From assembly GCF_019649055.1 (NCBI RefSeq), contig NW_026570251.1:682001-746000 (forward strand): a stretch of 64,000 nt of DNA, read 5' to 3'. Positions 23,191-33,639 of this stretch are shown here, in pieces. The stretch comes from Paramacrobiotus metropolitanus. Its lineage: Eukaryota; Tardigrada; Eutardigrada; Parachela; Macrobiotidae. A program made the position numbers and the translations under genes. A model generated the notes under the pieces. The model ran no database searches. It was not told where the DNA came from and saw only the letters and a list, made by a program, of their open reading frames with translations. Position 1 is the first letter of the stretch, and the number at the start of each line of letters is the position of its first letter.

Positions 23191-23805
23191 TAATTGTTGG
23201 CAGTGCAATGGCCATCCTTTTAAACGGCAAAATCGAGCTCAGTGCACCGTACTTGCATATAACAATATGCACATAACAATATGCAACTGCGGTTTGCGCC
23301 CGCAGTTGCTTGCGAAGCTTGCACAACGCTGGAAGCATAAATTGCAAGCTAACTCTAACTGAAGGCTTTGCAGTGGCGCGTCTCGAACTTTTTTTCTCGG
23401 GTGGGCCGGCGAACTCTTCGTGAAATATTCTTATAACGTTAAGCGGTTTGTATCTGATTTTGCCTTTTTAATTGGATTTGGATTAAAAAATCTCGTTAAT
23501 AAAGCAAACCTTATCGGACTTAACTCGCCTGGCTTTGGTGTAATATTTACTGTAATTGGTTCTTATCAACGCTGAATGGGCTAAGGGTTTACATTGGCCC
23601 TGCTGATAAAACGCACACAAGCAACCACACAATATCCTTTGTTTTACACTGCCTTGTTATGCATTCCCCGTGATCGGTAAAACCGTAAGAGCGATAAGTT
23701 TGATATACCTGGCATACATGTAGATATACAATACCTGATTAAAACGGCAGATCTGCCATGCTTTTTCACGTCCTAACCAAATATCTGTCATTAACAAAAA
23801 CAGCC
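23191..23805. other. spacer between LINE and duplicated NTPase genes
   Basis: No gene found. It holds a short direct repeat of ACATAACAATATGC at about 23258-23285 and otherwise nothing recognisable. Confidence 0.4.
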
Positions 23806-25442
23806 GCACCAAGTGCTTGACTTCCGGAGCTTTGAAGAACTGACAATCAGATTTCTTGCGATATTAGGGTAACAATTTTGGTTCAGTAGTGAGTTATTGG
23901 CTTGTTTACATCGGAAATCCAAGCATGGATGTAATACGTGATATGATGGTGTACTTGTCCTCTCTCTTCGGCATGAGGCAACATGAGCCAGCCAGTGCAG
24001 ATATGGACGCTGTTATACGTGCCCAAGAAGAGGATCGACAACGGCGCGAAGAACAGTACAAAACAGAACGCCAAGCAGAAAAGATCCGATTCTTACAGGT
24101 TGTTCGTAACATGCAAGATAAGGCAGCTGCTGAACGTGAACACTTGCAACGGGAGTTTCAACGGCATCAGGAGATGAAGGACACCGAGCGCGCAGCGGAT
24201 GCCCGGCGTAAAGAAGACGAATACCGAAAACAGCGCGACCGGGATCACGCGCTCTTTGAACAGCGACTGGCGGAGATGCGCGATACAACAGCGGTCGAAC
24301 GTCAGAAACTGGAGGAGGATTTCCGACAGGAGCAGCAAAAATTGTTGGAAGAAATCCGGCAGCTGACGGAGCAGCGCGAACAAGAACGGGAAGCTGAGCG
24401 AGAGCGAAAAAAAAAAAGGAATTGGAACAACAACTGGAAGCGATGCAGAACGCTGTAGTGGTAGAGCAAAAACTACTGGACGAAGAGTTCCAACAGAAAC
24501 AGGAAGAAACGGAGAAGCAGTGGTTTATCGAGAAAGAGCGCTACGAAGAGCGTCTAGTCGAGCTCAATGAAAGTATGCAGGAAGCGGAAGAGCGCGCGAA
24601 ACATCTGATTGAACAGCTGCAGAAGCCGGTTAAAGACCGCGAGCAGAAAGTGGCTTTTGTCAATAATCTGCATCTGCCGATTCAGCAGCGTGATTCGCTG
24701 TTGCTGTTGGGCCCGAAGGGAATGGGCAAGAGTACGTTCCTTTGGCTGCTTAATAAAGGCGAAATGCCCAAGCGGACGTTGCGCGATGGCACCGCCGAGA
24801 TAATCCAGTTGCCGGGTTATGTTGATTCAATTGGATTGCGCGCGTGGACAGCGGAGGAAATAATAAAACTGCTTGTGCTTATGATCTACGAAGGGATTCC
24901 AAAAGATTTAGTCGTCTTTAGCAACGAACGTATCGATTTGCCGGTAACGACGCTGGGTTTGCTGGGCATCAGTCGGCCCATGATTGTGGTGATGTCCAGT
25001 GATTTCTGGAAGTCGTACCAACCAAAACCCGGCACAGAGCCTCAGATACATTTAGTACCGAATCAGGACGGCGTGCGGCTGGTGCACCCGGAAGCCGAAT
25101 TAGCCAATGTCTACAACTTTCCCGTGTATGATGAAATCCGGCAGTTTGAATTGGGCACACCCATCACCCACCACGATGACATAGACGCGCTGGTGAAGAA
25201 ACGGGAGCATGATGGTGTTCAACCGTTCAGCGCCTTTAAGGAGCGACTGGGCAATGAATTTGCGGCCGGAACAGTAAATGATCCCAATACCGAAGCTCTA
25301 TTTCGGTTTATCTATATTTTTGAAAATAAATATCGTAAGAATAAGCTGCAATTTATGAACCAGGCCACACTGCAAGATTTTGTTTAACTTTTCGTTCCCC
25401 TGAAAACGATTACATGGAAATCGTGTTTTACATGGAAGTCAA
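23806..25442. repeat. tandem duplication unit 1 (1,637 bp) with NTPase paralogue
   Basis: This unit is directly repeated from 25443. The two copies look identical by eye from GCACCAAGTG onward except for the length of one A run (11 A at 24407-24417 and 9 A in copy 2), and 12 extra bases at the junction (25431-25442). Confidence 0.9.
23925..25387 (+). pseudogene. coiled-coil P-loop NTPase, paralogue 4, broken by an A-run frameshift
   Basis: This copy has the same sequence as the intact gene at 25562-27022 except for two additional A residues in a homopolymer at 24407-24417, in the coiled coil. The first frame stops at 24458 and the C-terminal half, with Walker A GPKGMGKS, continues in another frame to 25387. 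Because the difference is confined to a homopolymer, it may be a sequencing error, or the whole copy may be an assembly duplicate. If real, it is a very recent pseudogene. Confidence 0.75.
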
Positions 25443-27065
25443 GCACCAAGTGCTTGACTTCCGGAGCTTTGAAGAACTGACAATCAGATTTCTTGCGATA
25501 TTAGGGTAACAATTTTGGTTCAGTAGTGAGTTATTGGCTTGTTTACATCGGAAATCCAAGCATGGATGTAATACGTGATATGATGGTGTACTTGTCCTCT
25601 CTCTTCGGCATGAGGCAACATGAGCCAGCCAGTGCAGATATGGACGCTGTTATACGTGCCCAAGAAGAGGATCGACAACGGCGCGAAGAACAGTACAAAA
25701 CAGAACGCCAAGCAGAAAAGATCCGATTCTTACAGGTTGTTCGTAACATGCAAGATAAGGCAGCTGCTGAACGTGAACACTTGCAACGGGAGTTTCAACG
25801 GCATCAGGAGATGAAGGACACCGAGCGCGCAGCGGATGCCCGGCGTAAAGAAGACGAATACCGAAAACAGCGCGACCGGGATCACGCGCTCTTTGAACAG
25901 CGACTGGCGGAGATGCGCGATACAACAGCGGTCGAACGTCAGAAACTGGAGGAGGATTTCCGACAGGAGCAGCAAAAATTGTTGGAAGAAATCCGGCAGC
26001 TGACGGAGCAGCGCGAACAAGAACGGGAAGCTGAGCGAGAGCGAAAAAAAAAGGAATTGGAACAACAACTGGAAGCGATGCAGAACGCTGTAGTGGTAGA
26101 GCAAAAACTACTGGACGAAGAGTTCCAACAGAAACAGGAAGAAACGGAGAAGCAGTGGTTTATCGAGAAAGAGCGCTACGAAGAGCGTCTAGTCGAGCTC
26201 AATGAAAGTATGCAGGAAGCGGAAGAGCGCGCGAAACATCTGATTGAACAGCTGCAGAAGCCGGTTAAAGACCGCGAGCAGAAAGTGGCTTTTGTCAATA
26301 ATCTGCATCTGCCGATTCAGCAGCGTGATTCGCTGTTGCTGTTGGGCCCGAAGGGAATGGGCAAGAGTACGTTCCTTTGGCTGCTTAATAAAGGCGAAAT
26401 GCCCAAGCGGACGTTGCGCGATGGCACCGCCGAGATAATCCAGTTGCCGGGTTATGTTGATTCAATTGGATTGCGCGCGTGGACAGCGGAGGAAATAATA
26501 AAACTGCTTGTGCTTATGATCTACGAAGGGATTCCAAAAGATTTAGTCGTCTTTAGCAACGAACGTATCGATTTGCCGGTAACGACGCTGGGTTTGCTGG
26601 GCATCAGTCGGCCCATGATTGTGGTGATGTCCAGTGATTTCTGGAAGTCGTACCAACCAAAACCCGGCACAGAGCCTCAGATACATTTAGTACCGAATCA
26701 GGACGGCGTGCGGCTGGTGCACCCGGAAGCCGAATTAGCCAATGTCTACAACTTTCCCGTGTATGATGAAATCCGGCAGTTTGAATTGGGCACACCCATC
26801 ACCCACCACGATGACATAGACGCGCTGGTGAAGAAACGGGAGCATGATGGTGTTCAACCGTTCAGCGCCTTTAAGGAGCGACTGGGCAATGAATTTGCGG
26901 CCGGAACAGTAAATGATCCCAATACCGAAGCTCTATTTCGGTTTATCTATATTTTTGAAAATAAATATCGTAAGAATAAGCTGCAATTTATGAACCAGGC
27001 CACACTGCAAGATTTTGTTTAACTTTTCGTTCCCCTGAAAACGATTACATGGAAATCGTGTTTTA
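25443..27065. repeat. tandem duplication unit 2 with NTPase paralogue
   Basis: This is the second copy of 23806-25430, ending at GTGTTTTA (27065), after which the sequence is unique. Confidence 0.9.
25562..27022 (+). CDS. coiled-coil P-loop NTPase, paralogue 5 (intact)
   Basis: The ATG at 25562 gives 486 residues. The N-terminus MDVIRDMMVYLSSLFGM is amphipathic or hydrophobic and differs from the MGxxxS starts of paralogues 1 and 2. The coiled coil (about 25-215) has the 55-residue steps (AEREH, VERQK and VEQKL positions exactly 55 apart). EKPVKDRE-type QKPVKDRE precedes Walker A GPKGMGKS, then GYVDSIGLRAWT, ERIDLPVTTLGLLGI, THHDDID and a C-terminus FMNQATLQDF. A polyadenylation signal (AATAAA) is at 27248. 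An in-frame upstream GTG at 25526 was not chosen because nuclear genes start at ATG. The function is not established. Confidence 0.85.
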   Translation: MDVIRDMMVYLSSLFGMRQHEPASADMDAVIRAQEEDRQRREEQYKTERQAEKIRFLQVVRNMQDKAAAEREHLQREFQRHQEMKDTERAADARRKEDEYRKQRDRDHALFEQRLAEMRDTTAVERQKLEEDFRQEQQKLLEEIRQLTEQREQEREAERERKKKELEQQLEAMQNAVVVEQKLLDEEFQQKQEETEKQWFIEKERYEERLVELNESMQEAEERAKHLIEQLQKPVKDREQKVAFVNNLHLPIQQRDSLLLLGPKGMGKSTFLWLLNKGEMPKRTLRDGTAEIIQLPGYVDSIGLRAWTAEEIIKLLVLMIYEGIPKDLVVFSNERIDLPVTTLGLLGISRPMIVVMSSDFWKSYQPKPGTEPQIHLVPNQDGVRLVHPEAELANVYNFPVYDEIRQFELGTPITHHDDIDALVKKREHDGVQPFSAFKERLGNEFAAGTVNDPNTEALFRFIYIFENKYRKNKLQFMNQATLQDFV

Positions 27066-27511
27066 TGTACTTACTGTTTTTTTATAAATGCATCGTTGTA
27101 TTGGTACGTACTACGTATGTACTTAATCGACCAAAAGAAAAAACGGGACTTTTGTTGGTCACGTCGGTCGAGACACTTAACAGTTTTTAACATATGGGAG
27201 TAACTGTTTAATATTTAATGTACGTAAAACTAGAACAGTAATTTAGGAATAAAATACATATAGAGAAATCCTTGAAAAACAAATACTTTAAAGTATATTG
27301 AACAGAAGCGAAATTCATGTAGAGTAGAACATACGAGGCTTTAATAAGCAGAAACAATTTTTGAAAATACAAAAAATAGAAAAATAAATGTTTTCAAAAT
27401 GAATAAACACTGCAGTTAGAGGGGGGTACAGAATCTTAGTGCAAGATATATTCAGGTGATATAGATGTGGTACCTCCATGTTGCATTGTATCATGCCGAT
27501 TTAATACTCCA
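27066..27511. other. AT-rich spacer, 3' side of the NTPase cluster
   Basis: It contains the likely polyadenylation signal of the 25562 gene (27248-27253). No other gene is visible. Confidence 0.45.
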
Positions 27512-27520
27512 CAAACTAGG

Positions 27521-28797
27521 GGCCAATGTCAAAACGCCGGCAGAATTTTCTGCCGACCGAATTTTTGTGTGGTCAAAATGCCGGCCGAATTTCCTGCCGA
27601 CAGAATTTTTGTGGGGTCAAAACACCGGCCGAATTTCCGGTGGTCAAAACGCCGGCAGAATTTTTTCAACATTTTCGATTTTAATTTAAAGGTAAAATAA
27701 AAATACTAAAATATATTACCTGCCTCGAGGTAAACTTGCCACGCGGTGCATAACAAAGATCTGGGCACTCTAACAGTTACACAAGGATCTTTATCGGCAC
27801 GCATTTAGTGCTGCTGCATGGACAGCTTGCATAGAAACTCCCGGGAGACCGGGAGAGAAAGCAAAAGCCGCGCAAAAGAGACAAACAAGGTGTTAAACAA
27901 TGCCACAGCGGCAATAACACCGAAATGTTATCTAGTCTGATCCCTTTTGAAACGTACCTGAGTTAAGTCAGAACTTCTGTCGTAAGTCGTAAAGGAATTT
28001 CTACGCGCAGACGCGCGCACATGGAAAGGTGTTCGTCGATGCATTTAACACAGAACATTATTCGTCGCGCAGCACAGGAGCCGCTGCGATCAGATTCTAA
28101 GCACTGATAGCATTATAACATTTGTTTTTTTTGTTTTACTTGTTGTTTTTGTTAGTTTGTCAGGCATATGATTAGATGATTGGTTTTTGAAAGCGCATTG
28201 GATACTCCTTTAATTTTGCTTTTTTGCCGGACGATGGAACATGTATGGGTATATACAGGTAGAAGCTTCTTCTGAAACGAATACAGTACATAATAATATT
28301 ATGTACTGTATTCGTTCAGAAGAAGCTTCTACCTGTATATACCCATACATTCCATCGTCCGTCGGTTAACATATTATGTAAACCCTTTACTTTATGCGAG
28401 GATCGCTTTAAGTTGGTTTTCTACCTATTTTGTAGCACCTTGTTTGTCTTTTTTGCGCGGCCTCTTGATTCTCTTTTGCGAGTTTTTATACACGCTGTCA
28501 AAGCAACACTAAAATCGTGCCGATAAAGAAACTTGTGTAATTGCTTAAGTGTAGATTCCCAAACCTTCGTTATACACCGCGTGCCAAGTACTCGGTATGC
28601 CTCAAGGCAGGTAATATTTTTTAGTATTTTTACTTACAATTGAAAATGTTGAAAAAATTCTGCCGGCGTGTTGACCACCGGAAATTCGGCCGGCGTTTTG
28701 ACCCCACAAAAATTCTGTCGGCAGGAAATTCGGCCGGCATTTTGACCATACAAAAATTCGGTCGGCAGAAAATTCTGCCGGCGTTTTGACATTGGCC
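27521..28797. mobile_element. foldback-type DNA transposon A with 9-bp target duplication
   Basis: The ends are perfect inverted copies (GGCCAATGTCAAAACGCCGG... and its complement). Long inverted arms of several hundred bases contain a tandem motif of about 38 bp around GGTCAAAACGCCGGC. The flanks carry a perfect 9-bp direct repeat CAAACTAGG (27512-27520 and 28798-28806). No transposase frame is present, so it is non-autonomous. A 9-bp duplication fits Mutator-like (MULE) foldback elements. Confidence 0.85.
28228..28361. repeat. 134-bp near-perfect palindrome in the centre of foldback element A
   Basis: The sequence CGGACGATGGAACATGTATG and its complement face each other around ATAATATTAT near 28296. 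Only small mismatches are present. It could form a long hairpin or mark a nested inverted insertion. Confidence 0.75.
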
Positions 28798-28866
28798 CAA
28801 ACTAGGCACGGTTAGTACACGTTAAATTTGTCTGGGTACGTGGTGTGACTTTTGTCAACTTTTGTC

Positions 28867-29753
28867 GACCAGTGTCAAATGTCAGAAGGCTGTTGAATCA
28901 AACGCCGGCAATTCCGGTGGTCAAAACGCCGGCAAAATTTTCAACATTTTCAGTTGTAAAAAAATACTAAAAAATGTTACCTGCCTCGAGGTATAGCAGG
29001 CAAGCGGTGTATAACAAAGGTTTGGGAATCTAAATTATGCAATTATACAATTTCTTTATCGGCACGATTTAGTGTTGCGACAGCTAAAAAAAAAAATCAG
29101 AAAAACAAATTGGTCATAACTGCTATGCATATTTTTCCCAAAAAAACGATTTAAATATTATGCTATCAGTGTTAGAATCCAATCGCAGCGGCTGCTGTGC
29201 TGCGCGACGAATAATGTTCTGCCGTTAAATGCATCGACGAACGCCTTTTCTTTGTGAGCGCGTCTGCGCGTAGAAATTCCTTCACGAGAGTCAGCTGTGC
29301 CAGTCTAGACTCAGAAGTTCTGGCTCATCTCGGGTACGTTCCAAAAGGAATCAGACTAGATCACACTTCGGTGTTATTGCCGCTGTGGCATTGTTGAACA
29401 CCTTGTTTGTCTCTTTTGCGCGGCTTTTGCTTTCTCTCCCGGTCTCCCGGGAGTTTCTATGCACGCTGTCAATGCAACAGCACTAAAAGCGTGCCGATAA
29501 AGAGCCTTTTGTAACTGTAAGATCCAATCTTTGTTATACACCGCGTGGCAAGTATGCCTCGAGGCGGGTAATATTTTTTAGAATTTTTACTTTTAGTTGA
29601 AAATGTTGAAAAAATTCTGCCGGCATTTTGACCACCGGAAATTCGGCCGGCGTTTTGACCCCACAAAAATTCTGCCGGCCGAAAATTCGGCCGGCATTTT
29701 AACCACACAAAAATTCGGTCGGCAGAAAATTCTGCCGGCGTTTTGACATTGGC
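28867..29753. mobile_element. foldback-type DNA transposon B with 9-bp target duplication
   Basis: This is a shorter relative of element A. The left end is GACCAGTGTCAAA (diverged) and the right end is the exact GACATTGGCC terminus. The flanks carry a perfect 9-bp repeat ACTTTTGTC (28858-28866 and 29754-29762). The internal arms share the ATTACCTGCCTCGAGGT and TTTATCGGCACG segments with element A. Confidence 0.8.
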
Positions 29754-29835
29754 CACTTTTGTCAACATCCCAAACCTCACCGTACGTAACCTTCGTGTAT
29801 TATACAAATTTTCTACTTTTATACGTGTAAATCAC

Positions 29836-30560
29836 TGTGTATCCCATCGTGTCTCTGCAGTATCCTTTATGCATCCCGGGTTCTTCTAGTGAAATTATCA
29901 ACAGTGAAATTATCCACTGGTGGAATTATTACAGGATACCTCGACTACTCGAGTAGTGAAATTATCCGGAACGGGAAAGATACTCGACGGATACAGTAAG
30001 GATACTTTAAGATACGCTGGGGCACCGCAGATGCTAATAATCCCAAAGTTGTAATTAGCAAGATACATGAAGGATACTTAAAGACGCTCAAAGATACGGT
30101 GAAAAACTGGATTTTGAAGGTGATACGCATGGACACATCAATTAGTTTTCATGCAAGTATCGCGAATACTGTTCATGAGTCATACTTTTTGATTAGCGTA
30201 TCCCACAGTATCCTTGTGTATCCTTTATGTATCCCGTTAATTGTTTTTGGATTTCTTTTGTTTTCTCATGGTTTTTGGGTTCCTGAGTTATTCTTAGTGG
30301 GATACGTAATGGATACTGCAGATAAGTAAAGGATACTGCAGAGATAGTGTGGAATATGGCCCCAGTGCAAAAAGGTATAGATATGGATGATTTCGTACAC
30401 GTTAAATTTTTCGAGGCATGTTGTTTTGCTTGTATCCCCAGTATGCCGCCGTATTTTACGGTATCCTCTACGTGTCCCCATGTAACCTCATAGGTTTTTA
30501 ACTTCATTTTGGTATTTGCCGTATCCCACCGTACCTGTGCAATACCCTTAACGTATCCCA
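29836..30560. repeat. GGATAC/GTATCC array, left block
   Basis: Over 20 occurrences of GTATCC or GGATAC (with variants such as AGATAC) are scattered at short, irregular spacing in both orientations. ORFs in this stretch only reflect the repeat. A matching block lies at 31985-32560 beyond a retroelement relic. Confidence 0.75.
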
Positions 30561-30599
30561 CATGTACCCTGTTAAAAAACCTAAGAAAACCTAAGAAAC

Positions 30600-31949
30600 C
30601 TAAGGATTTTCTCTCACGTTATCCTGGAATCCGCGTCGTGTCCAGTGCTGACCTAACACTGCTCGGAGCTCCAGTGCTGGACGACGCGATCGCCCCCCTG
30701 TTTGCCGAGAAAGCTCAGTCTTTGACCGCGGTATGCGAGAAAATGCAACTGTTGCCTCGTCACCACGCGTTGTTTCTTCTAAGACAGTGTCTCGGAGCTC
30801 CGAAGATTATTTATATGCTGAGGTGCAGCAACGCTTGGAAGTACCCACAGCAGTTATACAGAATCGATGAAGTGCTGCGGTCCTGTTCCAACTTTTGTGT
30901 AATGTCCGCACAAACCACGATGATTATCCAAGTTGGCGACAAGCAAGTTTGCCGGTTAGCAGAGGTGGCATTGGCTTACGTCGATCGGAGGAATTAGCAC
31001 TCCCAGCCTTTTTGGCTTCGATTCACTCCGTCGGCGGCATAGTGTCACAACTGCTTCCTGGTATGACTGCTGTGGATGTCTCAGCTGCACTTGAAACTTG
31101 GAAAACAAATGCATGTTTGGCGGAGCTGCCGGCACCAGACGTCCGCGATTCACAGAAAGCTTGGGACCTGCCTTTGTGCAATGTGTCTTTGGCTACTTTG
31201 CTGGATGTATACCGAAACGACGAAGTCAACAAGGCGCGCCTCCTTGCTCAGTCGAAACCGGAAGCCGGTGTTTGGCTCAACGCGTTACCTTCCGCTCACA
31301 TCGGCAATCTTCTCGACGATGACACAATAAAGATTTCAGTTGGCTTCAGACTCGGCGCCAAGATTTGTGAACCGCACAGTTGCACGAAATGTTTAAAGCC
31401 CGTCGACGCTTACGGACATCACGGCCTTTCTTGCCCTTTCTCCGCTGGCAGACATCCTCGGCATGGTGGGCTCAACAGCATTATATGTCGCGCTCTTGTT
31501 TCGGCCGGAATCCCAGCAAAACTTTAACCCCAGGGCACTTCCCACACTAGCGAACGTCGTCCGGATGGATGCACAACTTTTGCATGGCAAAGAGGAATGT
31601 GTCTGGCATGGGATGCCACCTGTGTGGATACTGTCGCCGCTTCCCACATCAAATCCACATCGGTTAACGCAGGATCGGCCGCCGAGCAAGCAGAAGAGAA
31701 GTTTAGTTTATATTCTTGACGGTCGTTATATTTTTGTACCTATCGGTTTCGAGACAATGGGCCGTGGGGCCATCGGCCAATGCTATCATTAAGGAATTAG
31801 GGAAGAGATTACGGGCTCATTCTGGAGAAGCCCGCTCACATGAATTTCTACGACAGCGACTGTCTTTAGAGATACAGCGTGGTAATGCGGTTTCTGTCAT
31901 GGGCACTGTGGAGAAATCTGAAATGTTTAATGGGCTTTGGTTCTGCTAA
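30600..31949 (+). pseudogene. retroelement relic: C-terminal segment that follows a reverse transcriptase
   Basis: Frames at 30600-30997, 30895-31527 and 31716-31949 read as one decayed protein broken by frameshifts (about 30945, 31527 and 31700). Recognisable segments are LTLLGAPVLDD, LLPRHHALFLLRQCLGAPK, PVSRGGIGLRR, a Cys/His motif in CTKCLKPVDAYGHHGLSC and SLEIQRGNAVSVMGT. In my knowledge of invertebrate genomes these occur downstream of an RT domain in a common uncharacterised retroelement family. The RT catalytic core is missing here. A shorter piece of the same end lies at 37031-37200. Confidence 0.6.
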
Positions 31950-31984
31950 AAGTGTTTTAACACGTATAAAGTATAGAAACCTAA

Positions 31985-32560
31985 GAAAATTAACGGGATA
32001 AATGGAGGATACACGTAGGATACCGTGAGGAAACTGTGGGATACGATAGGTAACAATAACAACCACATTAACATATTCGCAGTACGTGGGGAATATCTGC
32101 ATTACAGTAGGAAACATTTTCATGCGTATCACCTTTGAAAACCACAGTATCCTCGACGTATCCTTAATGTATCCTGCTGAAATCAGCTATCTAATTACAG
32201 TATATCACCTATCTAACAGTGTATCACCTATTACAGTCTATAACTATCTAATTACAGTATCCCCACGTATCTTAACGTATCCATACTGTATGCGTTGAGT
32301 ACCTTTAAAGTATCCGGTTAGTTCTGTTAGGTTTTCTAGTAGAATGCGTTCAGGATACTGCAAGGATACGTTGGGATACGGCAGTGATTAAAAGAAAGTA
32401 TAAAACTTGGAGGATACTTCAAGGGTATATAGAGGATACCGTGAGATATGGGGGGGATACTGTGGGTGCAAGCCAAAACACATGCCCGAAAAAAATTACT
32501 TAACGTGTACTAACCTTGCCATAGGTTAGGATGCATTGAAGATTAAGTAGAGGATACCGT
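31985..32560. repeat. GGATAC/GTATCC array, right block
   Basis: The motif composition is the same as in the left block, with GGATAC before about 32060 and GTATCC then GGATAC beyond. A 40-bp sequence (ATTTCGTACACGTTAAATTT and its continuation) at 30384-30424 is present in inverted orientation at 32588-32631, so the two blocks and the relic between them are framed by inverted repeats. Confidence 0.7.
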
Positions 32561-32644
32561 GGAATAGAGCAGCACACGTAAAAAAAACATGCCTCGAAAA
32601 ATTTAACTTGTACGAAATCGTCCAGATCTATCTGTACGTCTATG

Positions 32645-33639
32645 ACACGCAAATTATAATGGCAGTTTTTACTGTGGCTAAACTTGTAATTAATGAGTCA
32701 AGAATTCGTTATTGCGCTATATATTCGTATTTTTATCTGCCCTTCAAGAATTATTTCATTAAAACCTAAACATAGCGAGTACCCAAATCTTGATGTGATT
32801 TGACTGAATTCAAAATATATATTCAGTGAACAGTATGGTGCTGCGATTAGCGTGCGTTTTTTTCGAAGTAATGCGCGTCTATTTTACAAGGTTTTCTTTT
32901 CATTAAAGTCATGAAACAATTTTCTTTCATAGTATCAATACATCTTTGTGATAAAAAGCATCAAAAATTGTCGCATTCGCGCTGAGCAAAGTCACAGTCA
33001 TGATAAAAATACTGTGCCGAATAATTGCCGAAAGAGTTCCAGTTTCAAAGAGCCGCAGGGCTACTGCTCTTTTCAACAAAAGTTTTCAAGTGTGACTCAT
33101 ACCGTATGAGCATATCAGCTGACAATAGAATGGCATGCTGAAATGATTATTAATGTGAAAGGTGACTTTCTGGAGCGTTTCCGCATGCGGCATACGTACC
33201 CAGTCGTTGTTGCTTTAACTACATACTTGTACCAGAATTATGTGTTCCCTTTCATGCCTGCGACAACGCCGTTACTAGCTTGTTATGTGCGATATTGTTC
33301 GACAGAAAAACGCTGCGTACTAATACCGATGCATAATACGTAGCTCGTATGTCTGCGCTTGGGCTTTAGCTAACACAAGTACAGTGATTACGATAATGTT
33401 AACGCACGGATCGACCTGAAATCGCTTTCCAAAATGCCCTAAAGAAAATTCGGAAATGAGCAGTTATTCCACCATTGTATGCCTTGTGAAAACTGTTGAT
33501 AAAGTGTGAAGGGTGTATTTAAGCAGTAAGACAAAGCATCGAAGCTTAGCAGATAAGTTTTCCAATAGTGAACCAATTAAAATTCAGATAAATTATTTGT
33601 GCATTTAACATTTTTCGACAGTGTACCGGACGCTTGATC
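32645..33639. other. AT-rich spacer
   Basis: No gene is supported. The frame at 33143-33343 lacks motifs. The right end should hold the promoter of the 33640 ORF. Confidence 0.4.

Noticed and set aside
27521-29753. CRISPR-like spaced repeats
   Set aside because: The roughly 38-bp tandem motif is part of inverted transposon arms, the repeats are inexact, and the genome is eukaryotic.
29469-29807. 112-codon ORF with repeated SADRIF/RPNF peptides
   Set aside because: The peptide is only the translation of the GCCGGC-rich tandem motif of foldback element B.
30193-30561. 122-codon minus-strand ORF
   Set aside because: Its codons are made of the GGATAC array; no protein signature.
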